Counted from the first letter of the stretch, positions 9,527 through 19,504 are shown. The stretch is DNA of 32,483 nt from Pirellulales bacterium (GCA_029246985.1 JAQWMC010000147.1:1-32483); one strand, 5' to 3'. The notes: generated by a model not told the origin, from the letters alone. A program made the numbers and translations.

Positions 9527-10594
9527 ATGAAATTTGAAGTTCTAAAAACATCTGTCGGTGAATGGCTTAAGGGCACTGGTCCCGAGTCAGATATTGTTAT
9601 GAGTAGCCGGGTTCGACTTGCACGGAATCTTGCGCACTATCCCTTCGTCGGTCGGGCCTCTGAGACAGAGCGCAGTGAAATAGAGTGTTTTCTTCGATCA
9701 CATCTGAAAAAAACGTCAGTCGGTTCACATCTGGAATATACGAATCTAGGTGGGCTTGAAGATCTTGATCGTCAATTTCTTGTCGAGCGGCAGCTGATCA
9801 GCAGGGAGCATGCAGATGCCACAGGTGCTCGTGGGGTGGCAATTGATCCTGCGGAGCAGGTCAGTCTGATGATCAATGAGGAAGATCATCTTCGAATTCA
9901 GTGCATACATAGTGGGTTGGATCTTGAGGCAGTCTGGGCGCAGATTCGTGGTGTCGACCAAGAAATTGAAGCTGTTGTTCCTTACGCTTTTCATGAGCAG
10001 TGGGGATATCTGACAGCATGTCCAACAAATGTTGGCACTGGAATACGGGTGAGCGTAATGCTTCACCTCCCTGCTCTTGTGATCACTCGGCAGATTGACA
10101 AGGTTTTTCGAAGCCTGCATAAAATTTCATTGGCTGTCCGAGGTCTGTATGGAGAGGGCTCACAGGCTTTTGGGGACTTCTACCAAATCTCAAACCAAAT
10201 AACACTTGGCCGCACGGAGGGTGAACTGATTGCCCAAGTCGCAGATGTTGTGCCTGTGCTGATTGATTATGAACGTCGTGCTCGGGAATTTCTTTTACAG
10301 GAAACAGAGCAGAACGTTCACGACCAGGTCAGCCGTGCCTTTGGGATTTTAAGAACAGCTCAGACGATCAGCGCTGAAGAAACAATGCAGCTCCTTTCGC
10401 GTGTTCGCATGGGAGTTTTGCTAGGGCTGGTAGATGATCTTCATGTGTCTGACGTCAATAAGTTACTTGTTCGCACCCAGCCAGCACACCTTCAAAAGAT
10501 GAGAGGTGTCGATCTCGATACAAAAGATCGAAACATCGAACGTGCACGATTCCTTCGGTCGTATTTTGAGTCAGGATCACCCGACGACAATTAG
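9527..10594 (+). CDS. mcsB: Protein arginine kinase McsB (ATP:guanido phosphotransferase family)
   Basis: VMSSRVRLARNLAHYPF, MINEEDHLRIQ, LTACPTNVGTGIRVSVMLHLPAL. Confidence 0.95.
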   Translation: MKFEVLKTSVGEWLKGTGPESDIVMSSRVRLARNLAHYPFVGRASETERSEIECFLRSHLKKTSVGSHLEYTNLGGLEDLDRQFLVERQLISREHADATGARGVAIDPAEQVSLMINEEDHLRIQCIHSGLDLEAVWAQIRGVDQEIEAVVPYAFHEQWGYLTACPTNVGTGIRVSVMLHLPALVITRQIDKVFRSLHKISLAVRGLYGEGSQAFGDFYQISNQITLGRTEGELIAQVADVVPVLIDYERRAREFLLQETEQNVHDQVSRAFGILRTAQTISAEETMQLLSRVRMGVLLGLVDDLHVSDVNKLLVRTQPAHLQKMRGVDLDTKDRNIERARFLRSYFESGSPDDN

Positions 10595-10665
10595 ATATTC
10601 TTAGAGCACAATGAGAGTTTGTATCGTTTCTTAAATATTTCCGGTCATTCGGGAAACGATAGATG

Positions 10666-11169
10666 CTAGGCGTCAGCCAGTTTTTCCCGAAGTGCGTCGA
10701 CCACTGCAGGAGGTACAAATTTTCCTAACGCAATGTCGTTTGCAAGAGGAGTAATTTGCTTCAGTAGCGAAGAAGAGATGTGAGAATATTGGGCGTCGGC
10801 CATCAGGAAGACAGTCTCGATTCCGGGGTCGAGCATTCGATTCGCAAGGGTCATCGTGAATTCTGCCTCAATGTCGGTCAGTGATCGAACACCGCGAAGA
10901 ACAACCTGAGCGTTCTGTTCGCGAACGAATGTCACAGATAGCCCGTGGAAGCGTCGAACAGTTACATTGTTCAAGTGAGCGACTGCTGCTTCTACGAGTT
11001 TGACCCGCTCTTCCTGATCAAAAAGAGGCTGTTTATCGGGGTTTATACCTACGCCAACGACAATATGGTTAAATATACGGCTTGCCCGCTCAATCACATC
11101 TAGGTGACCAAGCGTGATTGGATCAAAAGACCCTGTGTAAACGGCGACTTGACCATCATGAGGTGGCAC
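10666..11169 (-). CDS. coaD: Phosphopantetheine adenylyltransferase
   Basis: AVYTGSFDPITLGHLDVIERA; FVREQNAQVVLRGVRSLTDIEAEFTMTLANR; YSHISSSLLKQI. Confidence 0.97.
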   Translation of the reverse strand: MPPHDGQVAVYTGSFDPITLGHLDVIERASRIFNHIVVGVGINPDKQPLFDQEERVKLVEAAVAHLNNVTVRRFHGLSVTFVREQNAQVVLRGVRSLTDIEAEFTMTLANRMLDPGIETVFLMADAQYSHISSSLLKQITPLANDIALGKFVPPAVVDALREKLADA

Positions 11170-11319
11170 GAAAAATTACTCCAAACAATGATTCGTGAGA
11201 GACGATAAAGATTCTGTTGGCTCCCTGTGAGTCACCAAGTATGGTATCTCAAAGAGAGATCTCAAGTGGAGAGATCTCTGACGCTTATTTTTTTATAACT
11301 TTATGGAGGGTCTCACGGC

Positions 11320-11508
11320 GTGTCGAAGTCCGTTCCGTTTGTCGGCATGGTTGTTTCTGGGATCGTAGGCATCCTTTTTTTGGCTGATTTAGCGGTCGCA
11401 ATCCCATTTAGTCGGGTGAGCGTGCTTGCCGATGTTGGATTTATCTTTAGTAGTGGAATTTTGGCCTATTTGAGTTGGTCGACTTTGATGAGCAGGAAAG
11501 AAGAATAG
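11320..11508 (+). CDS. Small hypothetical membrane protein (two predicted TM segments)
   Basis: GTG start with ggagg upstream at ~11304; hydrophobic FVGMVVSGIVGILFLADLAVAI and VGFIFSSGILAYLSW; fills an otherwise empty gap. Confidence 0.55.
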   Translation: MSKSVPFVGMVVSGIVGILFLADLAVAIPFSRVSVLADVGFIFSSGILAYLSWSTLMSRKEE

Positions 11509-11536
11509 ATAGGCAGAATATCTGCTCGCCGTTGTT

Positions 11537-12226
11537 TTAGGCTGCTTTGAGTATGGAAGTAGGAACTGCTCTAGAACTAGTACTCGAAATAAATTCAGGT
11601 AGCTGGTCTAAACTTATCACCGTTACCGACTTCTTGGAAACGAGCTTGTGTATCCGTCTCGTTGCCCCGCAGAATTTTTTATGATCATAGGTGCCTTTTT
11701 CGGATGCAGCATCCCAAATCCGAAGAGTTCCTGGTCGTTCTCTCTTGCGTGCCATAGATGACCAAAGATTCTGAATTCGTCCTTGCTGTTTTGGGGTGTC
11801 ACGTGATACCTCCCACAGTCCCCATTGAACGTTCCGGCAGGGCCACCCCATAGGAGTTGGTCGTCGTGGAGATGATGTTGTGCTGTAGGACTGCGTAAGG
11901 ATTACTGAGATACCCTCTTCGACAAGCAGATCATGGTAATGAACCCGTCCGGCCTTTGGTGCGACTATCGTTTTGAGGTTCGGGAAACTGCGTCGTGCTG
12001 AATGGAGTTTCATGCGAAACCGGTGTTTCGAAGCGATATCTTTGAGATGCATCTCTAAACAAACAGTCTCGATAGCAAGGGGCATGTTTTCGAGTGTGTC
12101 TAATGTGCCGTACCAGGATATTGGAAACTCTCTGGTCTGAACGTCGACAACGGTCTCTAAATGTCTGTTATCGACGGGTACTGGTGCACAAACGATGTGC
12201 GTATCCGACAAACTTTGATACTCCAC
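11537..12226 (-). CDS. Hypothetical protein
   Basis: 229-aa ORF, only long ORF in the gap between coaD and cobA-hemD; no family recognised. Confidence 0.6.
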   Translation of the reverse strand: MEYQSLSDTHIVCAPVPVDNRHLETVVDVQTREFPISWYGTLDTLENMPLAIETVCLEMHLKDIASKHRFRMKLHSARRSFPNLKTIVAPKAGRVHYHDLLVEEGISVILTQSYSTTSSPRRPTPMGWPCRNVQWGLWEVSRDTPKQQGRIQNLWSSMARKRERPGTLRIWDAASEKGTYDHKKFCGATRRIHKLVSKKSVTVISLDQLPEFISSTSSRAVPTSILKAA

Positions 12227-12378
12227 ACTGAACCTCCGTGGCGACTACACTCGGCTTGAGCCATAACTCTCTGACAGGGCCTAGAAACAAACCTCATTTT
12301 TCATGTGCACAAGCACACCCTTCTTTGACGGTATCGACGTAGATACAAGATCGCTTCAGCGATTCCCGCCTTTTCGGC

Positions 12379-14073
12379 TTATTCAGTCGGCACTGTTTTC
12401 CCTGCCGGAATTTCTTCACATGCCGGGGCTTCCACGTGGTTCTGTTGCCAGGACTCTATTGAATCCAAAAGTGACTCCATAGTGGCCTCAGTTGCTTCAA
12501 CTGTCGCTGGGTAGCCGAGTTCGGAGAGTTTCGAAGATGTGATTGGTGAAATACTCGCGATTTTCCATGTGAGGAGATGATCACCAAAGACATTTACAGC
12601 GGTTTCTGCAATAAATGAACTTGTCAGGAGAATCCAGCTAACGGGAAATTGTTGTATCATCCGGAGTGCTGTCTGTCGGTCTGATGAAGTGGGTTGACTC
12701 GCGTAAGCGGCTACCTGCCTGACTTCATGGCCAGCGGCTTCGAGTTCTCTGCGTAGAACGTCACGACCTCGTTCGGCTTGAATAAGAAGAAATCGCTGCC
12801 TCTTCCCCTCTTGGTTAAGAGCGTGTACGAATCCTTCAGAAAGAAACATGTCGGGGACAAGGTCGCAAACGAAGCCCTGCTCTTCAAGTGCTTTTTTTGT
12901 TGCAGGTCCAATGGCGGCAAGTTGCACACTTCCCAATGCACGTGGATCGAGTTCCTGTAGTCGCATCTGTCTGCAAAAGTGGTCAACGCCATTTACACTC
13001 GTAAAGACAACCCAGTCGAAAGACCATGCGTCATCGACAGCAGTTTGTAATTCCCTTGGGTCACTGGCTGGTACGATATCAACCAAGGGTAAGTGCATTG
13101 CCTCACCTCCTCGCTGGGTAATATCAGCAATAACTGGACCGGCCTGGCCTGCTGGACGGGTGACTAGAAGTCGGCATCCTTGCAACGGTGATACGTGTTT
13201 CTTTCGTTGAGGGATGCTCATTGGTGTTTCACCAATCATGGCAACTGCAGGTGAGGGGATTTTTGCTACATCAATGTCCAAAGCGCATGAGCCAAGAGTT
13301 GTCTGGATAATCCGCTGATCGGGCCAACTGCAGCGACTTACAAGTGTTACCGGTGTGTCTGGTGATCTTCCTGCTTTGAGGAGCGCGTTTGACCAGTGTT
13401 GAGCCTGTTCAACACCCATATAGATCACGATTGTTCCTTCTTGGACTGAAAGATTTTCATAATCAAGTGTTTCTTTTTTATTCTTGGCTTCGTGGCCCGT
13501 CACGATAGTAAGACTAGATGAGATACTACGTGACGTAAGTGGAGTCACTGCTGCCGCTGCCGCTGCGGTTGCAGATGTAATGCCGGGAATGATCTCAAAT
13601 GAAATAGAATGTTCGATAAGCGGTTCTATTTCTTCACGGAGTCTTGCGAAGATAGTAGGGTCACCTCCTTTTAGGCGGACGACGGTGTGACCGTTCGCGG
13701 CGCATTCTGCTAGGTAGGTTCCGAGCGTAAGGCCAGTATCCTTTTCCGAAGAGTGTTCCAGAATTTCAGACAGTAATATTTTCTGTGCACTGGGTTGAAT
13801 AATGTTGAGAACCGCGGGTGATACAAGTTGGTCATGGACAACAACATCGGCTTGCTCGAGTGCTCGGATTGCACGAACAGTCAGAAGGTCTGGCTGTCCT
13901 GGCCCTGCACCAACAAAGAGAACATGCCCACAGCGATGAGCATGGTCGACCACGCTTACACGAGGCGAATTGGTTTTGTTGTCAGGTGGATCAACAGGAC
14001 TTTTCATCTGATACCTAGAAGTTTTTCTCTCCAGCATAACGAAGCAATTCGATTGAATGTGCGAATTAAGCAC
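12379..14073 (-). CDS. cobA-hemD: Fused uroporphyrinogen-III C-methyltransferase / uroporphyrinogen-III synthase (CobA-HemD)
   Basis: N-terminal SUMT: VLFVGAGPGQPDLLTVRAIRALEQADVVVHDQLV, VVRLKGGDPTIFARLREE; C-terminal HemD: LLVTRPAGQAGPVIADI...DWVVFTSVNGVDHF; true start may be an internal Met. Confidence 0.9.
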   Translation of the reverse strand: MLNSHIQSNCFVMLERKTSRYQMKSPVDPPDNKTNSPRVSVVDHAHRCGHVLFVGAGPGQPDLLTVRAIRALEQADVVVHDQLVSPAVLNIIQPSAQKILLSEILEHSSEKDTGLTLGTYLAECAANGHTVVRLKGGDPTIFARLREEIEPLIEHSISFEIIPGITSATAAAAAAVTPLTSRSISSSLTIVTGHEAKNKKETLDYENLSVQEGTIVIYMGVEQAQHWSNALLKAGRSPDTPVTLVSRCSWPDQRIIQTTLGSCALDIDVAKIPSPAVAMIGETPMSIPQRKKHVSPLQGCRLLVTRPAGQAGPVIADITQRGGEAMHLPLVDIVPASDPRELQTAVDDAWSFDWVVFTSVNGVDHFCRQMRLQELDPRALGSVQLAAIGPATKKALEEQGFVCDLVPDMFLSEGFVHALNQEGKRQRFLLIQAERGRDVLRRELEAAGHEVRQVAAYASQPTSSDRQTALRMIQQFPVSWILLTSSFIAETAVNVFGDHLLTWKIASISPITSSKLSELGYPATVEATEATMESLLDSIESWQQNHVEAPACEEIPAGKTVPTE

Positions 14074-14250
14074 AAATATGTGCCCAGAGGAGTTGTTGTC
14101 GGGTGCCTTTGAATTAGGTCATTGAGAGAGGTAACCATTGCTGTTTCGTCCAAAAAGTGACATTCTTTTTTTTTAGGGTAACGAGTAAGTTTTGTTAGGA
14201 TTTTGGGGTCTGGTAGAACGATCATATCTTTTGTTCAATTTGTAGGAAGC

Positions 14251-15633
14251 ATGTCAGAAAAACAGGAAGAAAAGAGAGTGATTGGGACTCAAGGTAATTT
14301 TGGGAGTATATCGCCACCATCACCCGCAGAGCGTAGTCGACTCACAAAATGCTTTACAACGGGATCAGATAACCTGAGAAAGGGAAATTATGACTATGCC
14401 GTCGAATTGTTTGGAAGTTGCGTAGCAGGAGATCCGGCAAGTGCAATTTATCTGCAAGGGTTTTTAGAAGCCCTGGCTAAGAAATTTAGTGGAAAGAAGA
14501 AGAGTGGGTTTGCGTCCCTTCTTTCTGCTGGAAGTCGGGGGAGTCTTAAGCGTTTGGTTGCAGGCGGAAAGACACGAGAAGCAATGAAGGCAGGTCTCGA
14601 TGTGCTTAAGAAAGATCCTTTTGACATCGCATGCATTCTGAGCTTGGCTGATGCGTGTGGTGATGCTCATTGTCTCGATACGCAGGGATTGTTTCTGCGA
14701 AGAGCACTCGATGTGGCACCCAAAGACATTGCAGTGAACAAGCACTGCGCAAACTATAAAGAACGATTAGGTGAGTATGATCAAGCAATTTCCTGCTGGC
14801 AGCGACTCGCTGATACAAAAAGTGTCCGAGAAGAAGCTGAACGCGAAATCGCACGTTTAAGTGTTGAGAAAACTCGTCAAAAGCTTGAAAGTCGTGGAGC
14901 CAGTCCAAAAGAGTCCAGCGACGTGTCACCTGTGGAGCAACTCCGTCAGAAACTGGCCACATCACCAACTGATTTTGAAACGGCGTTTGAACTCGCAGAT
15001 TTGCTTGAACGAGAAGCGGCCGTTGAAGATGCAGAAAAAGTGCTTGTTGATGTATTGGCGGCATCTGGCAACGACCTCAAGGTGCGCGAACATCTTGAAG
15101 ACAGGCAGATTCGTTGGGCGAAACGTAGGCTTATGCTTGCTGAAAAGCAGTTGCAAACCACGGACAGCGAAGATAACAAAGAAACAGTTGCTCGATTAAG
15201 AACAGCTCTGCTTAAGCAGGAGATTGATATTTTTGCTGCGCGTGTAGAGAGGTATCCGGATAATGTTGCCTGGAAGTACGAGCTTGCCATACGTCTTAAG
15301 ACTGCTGATAGCCCTGCAGAGGCAATAAAATTTTTCCAGCAGGTCCAACTAGATGCGCGTCGCCGTGGGGCTGTAGCCCTCGAGCTAGGAGAATGTTTTC
15401 AGAAAATCAAGCAATACCCGTTGGCTATGCGAAACTACCAGACGGCGGTGGAGAGTCTGGGAGATAGAGAAGTAGAATTGCGAAAAAGAGCCCTGTACAG
15501 AGCAGGTGTTTTGGCTGCTGCTCTGAAAGATAAAGATGGGGCTTTAAAGTTTCTGTCGAACCTCGCTGAGATTGATTTTGGGTATCGTGACGTGGCGGAA
15601 CGGCTCAAGAAACTGAATGCGGGAGACGCTTAA
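14251..15633 (+). CDS. TPR-repeat protein
   Basis: Track ORF 14203-15633; helical repeat pattern (ALDVAPKDIAVNKHCANYKERLGEYDQAISCWQRL; LGECFQKIKQYPLAMRNYQTAVE); start reassigned to MSEKQEEK. Confidence 0.75.
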   Translation: MSEKQEEKRVIGTQGNFGSISPPSPAERSRLTKCFTTGSDNLRKGNYDYAVELFGSCVAGDPASAIYLQGFLEALAKKFSGKKKSGFASLLSAGSRGSLKRLVAGGKTREAMKAGLDVLKKDPFDIACILSLADACGDAHCLDTQGLFLRRALDVAPKDIAVNKHCANYKERLGEYDQAISCWQRLADTKSVREEAEREIARLSVEKTRQKLESRGASPKESSDVSPVEQLRQKLATSPTDFETAFELADLLEREAAVEDAEKVLVDVLAASGNDLKVREHLEDRQIRWAKRRLMLAEKQLQTTDSEDNKETVARLRTALLKQEIDIFAARVERYPDNVAWKYELAIRLKTADSPAEAIKFFQQVQLDARRRGAVALELGECFQKIKQYPLAMRNYQTAVESLGDREVELRKRALYRAGVLAAALKDKDGALKFLSNLAEIDFGYRDVAERLKKLNAGDA

Positions 15634-15785
15634 GGCAGTCTGTTTTTCTGTCCAGGTATTCTGGAAACCCCAAGATTGGGCTCGTTTTGTTGGGGTACTG
15701 GCGTAATCGTGTCCTGTCGGGTATTTTGAAGATTCGGTTCTACAGTGCCTTTCTCACGGTTTTATTCACGTTCAGGAATGACAGA

Positions 15786-16064
15786 ATGCCTCATTCGGCA
15801 AGTGCTAAAAAACGATTACGCCAAAATGTTCGAAGCCGTGACCGAAATAAGGCTATGAAAACAGAAATCAAAACATCAGTCAGGAAAGTGCTTGAGGCTC
15901 TTTCTGCAAAAGATGTTTCGGCTGCGAAAGATCTTTTTAAGTCGGTAGCCAAAAAAGCGGATCAGGCAGCGACATCGAAAACGATTCATAAGAATAAGGC
16001 TGCTCGCATCAAGTCGAGACTTTCTGCCCGCATCGTGAAAACCGCTCAGTCAGCGGCCAGCTAA
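15786..16064 (+). CDS. rpsT: 30S ribosomal protein S20
   Basis: MPHSASAKKRLRQNVRSRDRNKAMKTEIKTSVRKV...KTIHKNKAARIKSRLSARI; internal ATG of the track ORF chosen. Confidence 0.93.
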   Translation: MPHSASAKKRLRQNVRSRDRNKAMKTEIKTSVRKVLEALSAKDVSAAKDLFKSVAKKADQAATSKTIHKNKAARIKSRLSARIVKTAQSAAS

Positions 16065-16099
16065 GACTGTCTGTCTAAAGCCGCAGTAGAGTGAACACG

Positions 16100-16993
16100 T
16101 TAGGTCATTGCATCCCATTGAATTGTTTGGCTGTCGAAAATTGGCCCTTCGATGCAGGTTCTTTTGTAGTCCCAATCGCCCTTTTCGTCGAGGACTGGTG
16201 CAACGCAGCTAAAGCAGATCCCGATGCCACATGCCATTGGTGTTTCGAGTGATACCTGGCAATTGAGGGAGCGTTTCGCTGCCCACCGTGCAACTGCACC
16301 CATCATCCCTTCAGGTCCACAGCATGCGATTGCAGCTTGCCTGAACGTCATAGTTTTTTCCATGTCATCGAGAAGATCAATGACCGTGCCATGATGTCCT
16401 TTAGATCCATCAAGTGTTGCGAAATGGGTATCCATTCCGTGGTTACCAAAGTCTTCGGCATGTCCGAAGAGACCTGCGTGCCCTGCCCCCCAGCAGAACG
16501 TGGCCTGACTTGAGGGAACTGTGGCTAAAAATTCACGGCCCAACATGAGAAGTGCTGTCTGCCCGATACCGCCGGCAATGAGCACGAGATGATCAGTCGG
16601 AGGAACTTGAAATCCATTGCCCAGCGGGCCCCAAAGAGACACACTGTCACCAGGCCGTAACGAGGTCAATGTTGTTGTGAATTTGCCAGCTACCGCATAG
16701 ACAAAGTCTACAAATCTGGGATTTCCGCCGCCGGTGTCGGGACCAAGAGACATCGGTTGCCAGTGGTCTGGTGCCTGATGCTGATGAAAAACGTCGTATA
16801 TCGCGAGAGGTCGGGCAAGAAGTGGATCGTTTCTGCCAGTCAGACGAACCATTGCGAATTGACCGGGACGAGTTGTCGTGGCAAGGTTCGGGCAGTCAAC
16901 ACGAATTCGCCATGTTGCTTCAGCAATTTGTTCGTGGGCAACGATCTCAGACTGTTGATAATAGGTCTTACACGAGTGACTGATGGATGACAT
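16100..16993 (-). CDS. pyrK: Dihydroorotate dehydrogenase electron-transfer subunit-like (PyrK family) FAD/[2Fe-2S] protein
   Basis: RPLAIYDV FAD-binding region; VLIAGGIGQTALLMLGRE; CGIGICFSCVAPV...YKRTCIEGPIFDSQ cluster motif. Confidence 0.85.
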   Translation of the reverse strand: MSSISHSCKTYYQQSEIVAHEQIAEATWRIRVDCPNLATTTRPGQFAMVRLTGRNDPLLARPLAIYDVFHQHQAPDHWQPMSLGPDTGGGNPRFVDFVYAVAGKFTTTLTSLRPGDSVSLWGPLGNGFQVPPTDHLVLIAGGIGQTALLMLGREFLATVPSSQATFCWGAGHAGLFGHAEDFGNHGMDTHFATLDGSKGHHGTVIDLLDDMEKTMTFRQAAIACCGPEGMMGAVARWAAKRSLNCQVSLETPMACGIGICFSCVAPVLDEKGDWDYKRTCIEGPIFDSQTIQWDAMT

Positions 16994-17059
16994 TGATATA
17001 GTACAATTGCGAATTGAGTCAATAAACCGAATGTTTCTTCATTCTAACCCGCTGATTCT

Positions 17060-18133
17060 CTAGCGAGTACGTTTTCTCCACGAGGACGCCTTACCAGGGC
17101 GTTTTGGTCGTCGTTTTCCACTCTGCTCATTCGATCGACGACCACCCTCGCTATTGGAACTGTCACGGTGTGTTCTTGATCTGCCACCATACGTCCTTTT
17201 GGGTGCATTGGTGCGTGGTGCTCGTGTTCGAAAGTTACCCACTGCGACAGTTGCAGATTTACGTAAACGCTCGACCTCCTCCCACGTCAATTTGCGCCAT
17301 TGCCCCGGCAAAAGATTTCCAAGAGTCAGGTCACCCACTGCTATGCGTTTAAGTTGCTGCACTTTATGGCCAAGAGATGCAAGCATTCTTCGGATTTCAC
17401 GATTACGCCCCTCGTCCAGCACCATTTCCAACACGGTGCTTTGTTTGTGTTGTGATCGGACTGCGACCCTCTTTGCTTGCACATTCGCTTCTGCAAGGCT
17501 AATCCCCTGCCGCAGTGATTCAATTGTCTCTGCCGTCGGAATACCTGCGATTTGAACCAAGTATTTCTTTTCAACTCCATATCGTGGATGAGTGAGAAGA
17601 TTTCCAAGTTCTCCATCATTGGTCACAAGAATAAGGCCTTCACTTGCGCGATCGAGACGACCAATGGGGAACAGTCGTTGGTCTGCCGGTACGAGGTCAA
17701 TTACGCGTGGTCTGCCTGACGGATCGTAATTTGTTGTCACCACCCCAACAGGTTTATTGAGAAGATAGACGGTACGTCGCGGATTGGGCAATCGTTCTCC
17801 ATCAACACGAATCTGCTGTCGGACCGGATCAACTTTGCTGCCCAGAGTTGTAATAATCTCGTGATCAACCTCCACTCGTCCGGAAGTAATGAGTTCTTCA
17901 CATGAGCGACGGCTGCCAAGACCCGCTGCAGCAAGCACCTTTTGAAGTCGTTCAAGCCCATCGTCATCCATGCCAAAACGTGGATTCTTTCCAGATCGTG
18001 GGCGAACCGATTCAGGCCGTGGCGATGCTTTTCGTGCCAGAGGGCTTCGAGATGTCTGTCTCGCAGCTTTTGACTGGTTTCGGGGTGGTGGAGGCACAGG
18101 ATGAGTTCCCAGAGGAAGTAGTTTACCTTTCAA
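17060..18133 (-). CDS. rluB: Pseudouridine synthase, RluB/RsuA family, with basic N- and C-terminal extensions
   Basis: S4 domain ERLQKVLAAAGLGSRRSCEELI; LNKPVGVVTTNYDPSGRPRVIDLVP; GRLDRASEGLILVTNDGEL; basic tails both ends. Confidence 0.92.
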   Translation of the reverse strand: MKGKLLPLGTHPVPPPPRNQSKAARQTSRSPLARKASPRPESVRPRSGKNPRFGMDDDGLERLQKVLAAAGLGSRRSCEELITSGRVEVDHEIITTLGSKVDPVRQQIRVDGERLPNPRRTVYLLNKPVGVVTTNYDPSGRPRVIDLVPADQRLFPIGRLDRASEGLILVTNDGELGNLLTHPRYGVEKKYLVQIAGIPTAETIESLRQGISLAEANVQAKRVAVRSQHKQSTVLEMVLDEGRNREIRRMLASLGHKVQQLKRIAVGDLTLGNLLPGQWRKLTWEEVERLRKSATVAVGNFRTRAPRTNAPKRTYGGRSRTHRDSSNSEGGRRSNEQSGKRRPKRPGKASSWRKRTR

Positions 18134-18148
18134 GGATACAGCATTGTG

Positions 18149-18406
18149 CTACCGAACGGGCGCCCACCAGCGAGATCGTGTGACTTCTGGTACCGGATCC
18201 GCAAAATCACGCGGCCGAGTTCCATCCATCAGTGGCAACCTCAATACAGACGGTGCGATATCGTCTTGCAAATAGGGGTCGAAACGAACCGCTCGTCGTC
18301 GCTGTTTGGCCGCCGGACCGGGTTGGGTCCAGTCGGGCCGTCCGAGTGAGGCACAGCCTGTGCATGCAAAACAGCAAATTACTACCACTGCGCGGGTAAC
18401 GTGCAT
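18149..18406 (-). CDS. Small putative lipoprotein
   Basis: MHVTRAVVVICCFACTGCASLG: hydrophobic signal followed by lipobox-like Cys; between rluB and manA on the same strand. Confidence 0.6.
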   Translation of the reverse strand: MHVTRAVVVICCFACTGCASLGRPDWTQPGPAAKQRRRAVRFDPYLQDDIAPSVLRLPLMDGTRPRDFADPVPEVTRSRWWAPVR

Positions 18407-18520
18407 GGGTGCTCACTCCAAAAAACTGTGTAAAACTCGGATCAAGCAGAGAGTCTAGGGAGGCCTCCGGCTTTTCCCAAGGTCGAAAATCAGATGTTTT
18501 CAACGTATTTAAACGTTTTT

Positions 18521-19504
18521 TCACGTTTCTCGTGGTGGCGGAACAGTGATTCGTAGAAGGTGAGCATTCTCGTGATCATCTCGCTGGCATGAAAGACTCT
18601 GCGGTTGAAGCTCGGCAGGAAAGAGAACGCAGTCACCTTTTCGAAGTGTTGGTAGATTCCAGTCAGAGGGAAGCTTCAACTCACCAGATAACACTGCAAC
18701 AATTTCACAACAATTCCCAGCTGTTATCCACGCTGAATCCGGACGCACCTCATCGAAAAAGAAATAGGAACATTCAACAAGTCGTCGAACAGCCGGGTCA
18801 GTTGTAAGTTTTTTTGGAGCGAGTGTGACTGGTCCCGAAAAGCGAGTCGCCTCAATTCCTTCATCAAGATGAAGGGCTCTGGGTGTATTGTTTGTATCAA
18901 CACGGTTCCAATCGAATAGACGGAAGGTGATATCGCTCGACTGTTGAATTTCGGCAATGACCAAGCCAGCTCCTATCGCGTGAACAGTACCGGCAGGGAT
19001 GAATATGCAGTCTCCTGCCTTGGGTTCGATGACGTGGAGGACTTCTTCACACGTCCCCGCCGCGATTGCTTGCCGTAGCGAAGGCTCATCTGTGCCATCC
19101 CGCAGGCCAGCATAGATTTTGCTCCCGGGTTCTGCTTCGACAACATACCAGGCCTCAGTTTTGCCTCGGTCAGGTGGTGTTCTTTGTGAGGCAGCTTCAT
19201 CGTCCGGGTGAACCTGTACAGAAAGTACTTTGTGCGCGTCGAGGAATTTGAACAAAAGAGGGAACGTGCGTGGTGTGGAAATGCCGGCCAAAGCGTGCGG
19301 GTCCTCCCGCATCAACTCACCGAGGCTTTTTCCGGCGAGCGGGCCGTAGCGGACAATGCTCTGGTCGTTTCCGTGATCGACGATCTCCCATGATTCGGCG
19401 TAGGGCCCAGGCTGTTGTAATTCACGTCCAAGCAAGCTCTGGAAACGGCGGCCACCCCAGAGATACTGACGATAGAGCGGTTTAAAAATAAGTGGGGTAA
19501 ACAT
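18521..19504 (-). CDS. manA: Mannose-6-phosphate isomerase, class I
   Basis: MFTPLIFKPLYRQYLWGG; FLDAHKVLSVQVHPDDEAA; GKTEAWYVVEAEPGSKIYAGL; GDCIFIPAGTVHAIGAGLVIAEIQQSSDITFRLFDWNR. Confidence 0.95.
   Translation of the reverse strand: MFTPLIFKPLYRQYLWGGRRFQSLLGRELQQPGPYAESWEIVDHGNDQSIVRYGPLAGKSLGELMREDPHALAGISTPRTFPLLFKFLDAHKVLSVQVHPDDEAASQRTPPDRGKTEAWYVVEAEPGSKIYAGLRDGTDEPSLRQAIAAGTCEEVLHVIEPKAGDCIFIPAGTVHAIGAGLVIAEIQQSSDITFRLFDWNRVDTNNTPRALHLDEGIEATRFSGPVTLAPKKLTTDPAVRRLVECSYFFFDEVRPDSAWITAGNCCEIVAVLSGELKLPSDWNLPTLRKGDCVLFPAELQPQSLSCQRDDHENAHLLRITVPPPRET

Noticed and set aside
10621-10661. tatcgtttc...gaaacgata inverted repeat between mcsB and coaD as a bidirectional terminator
   Set aside because: 9-bp arms with a 22-nt loop and no clear T tract; too weak to call.
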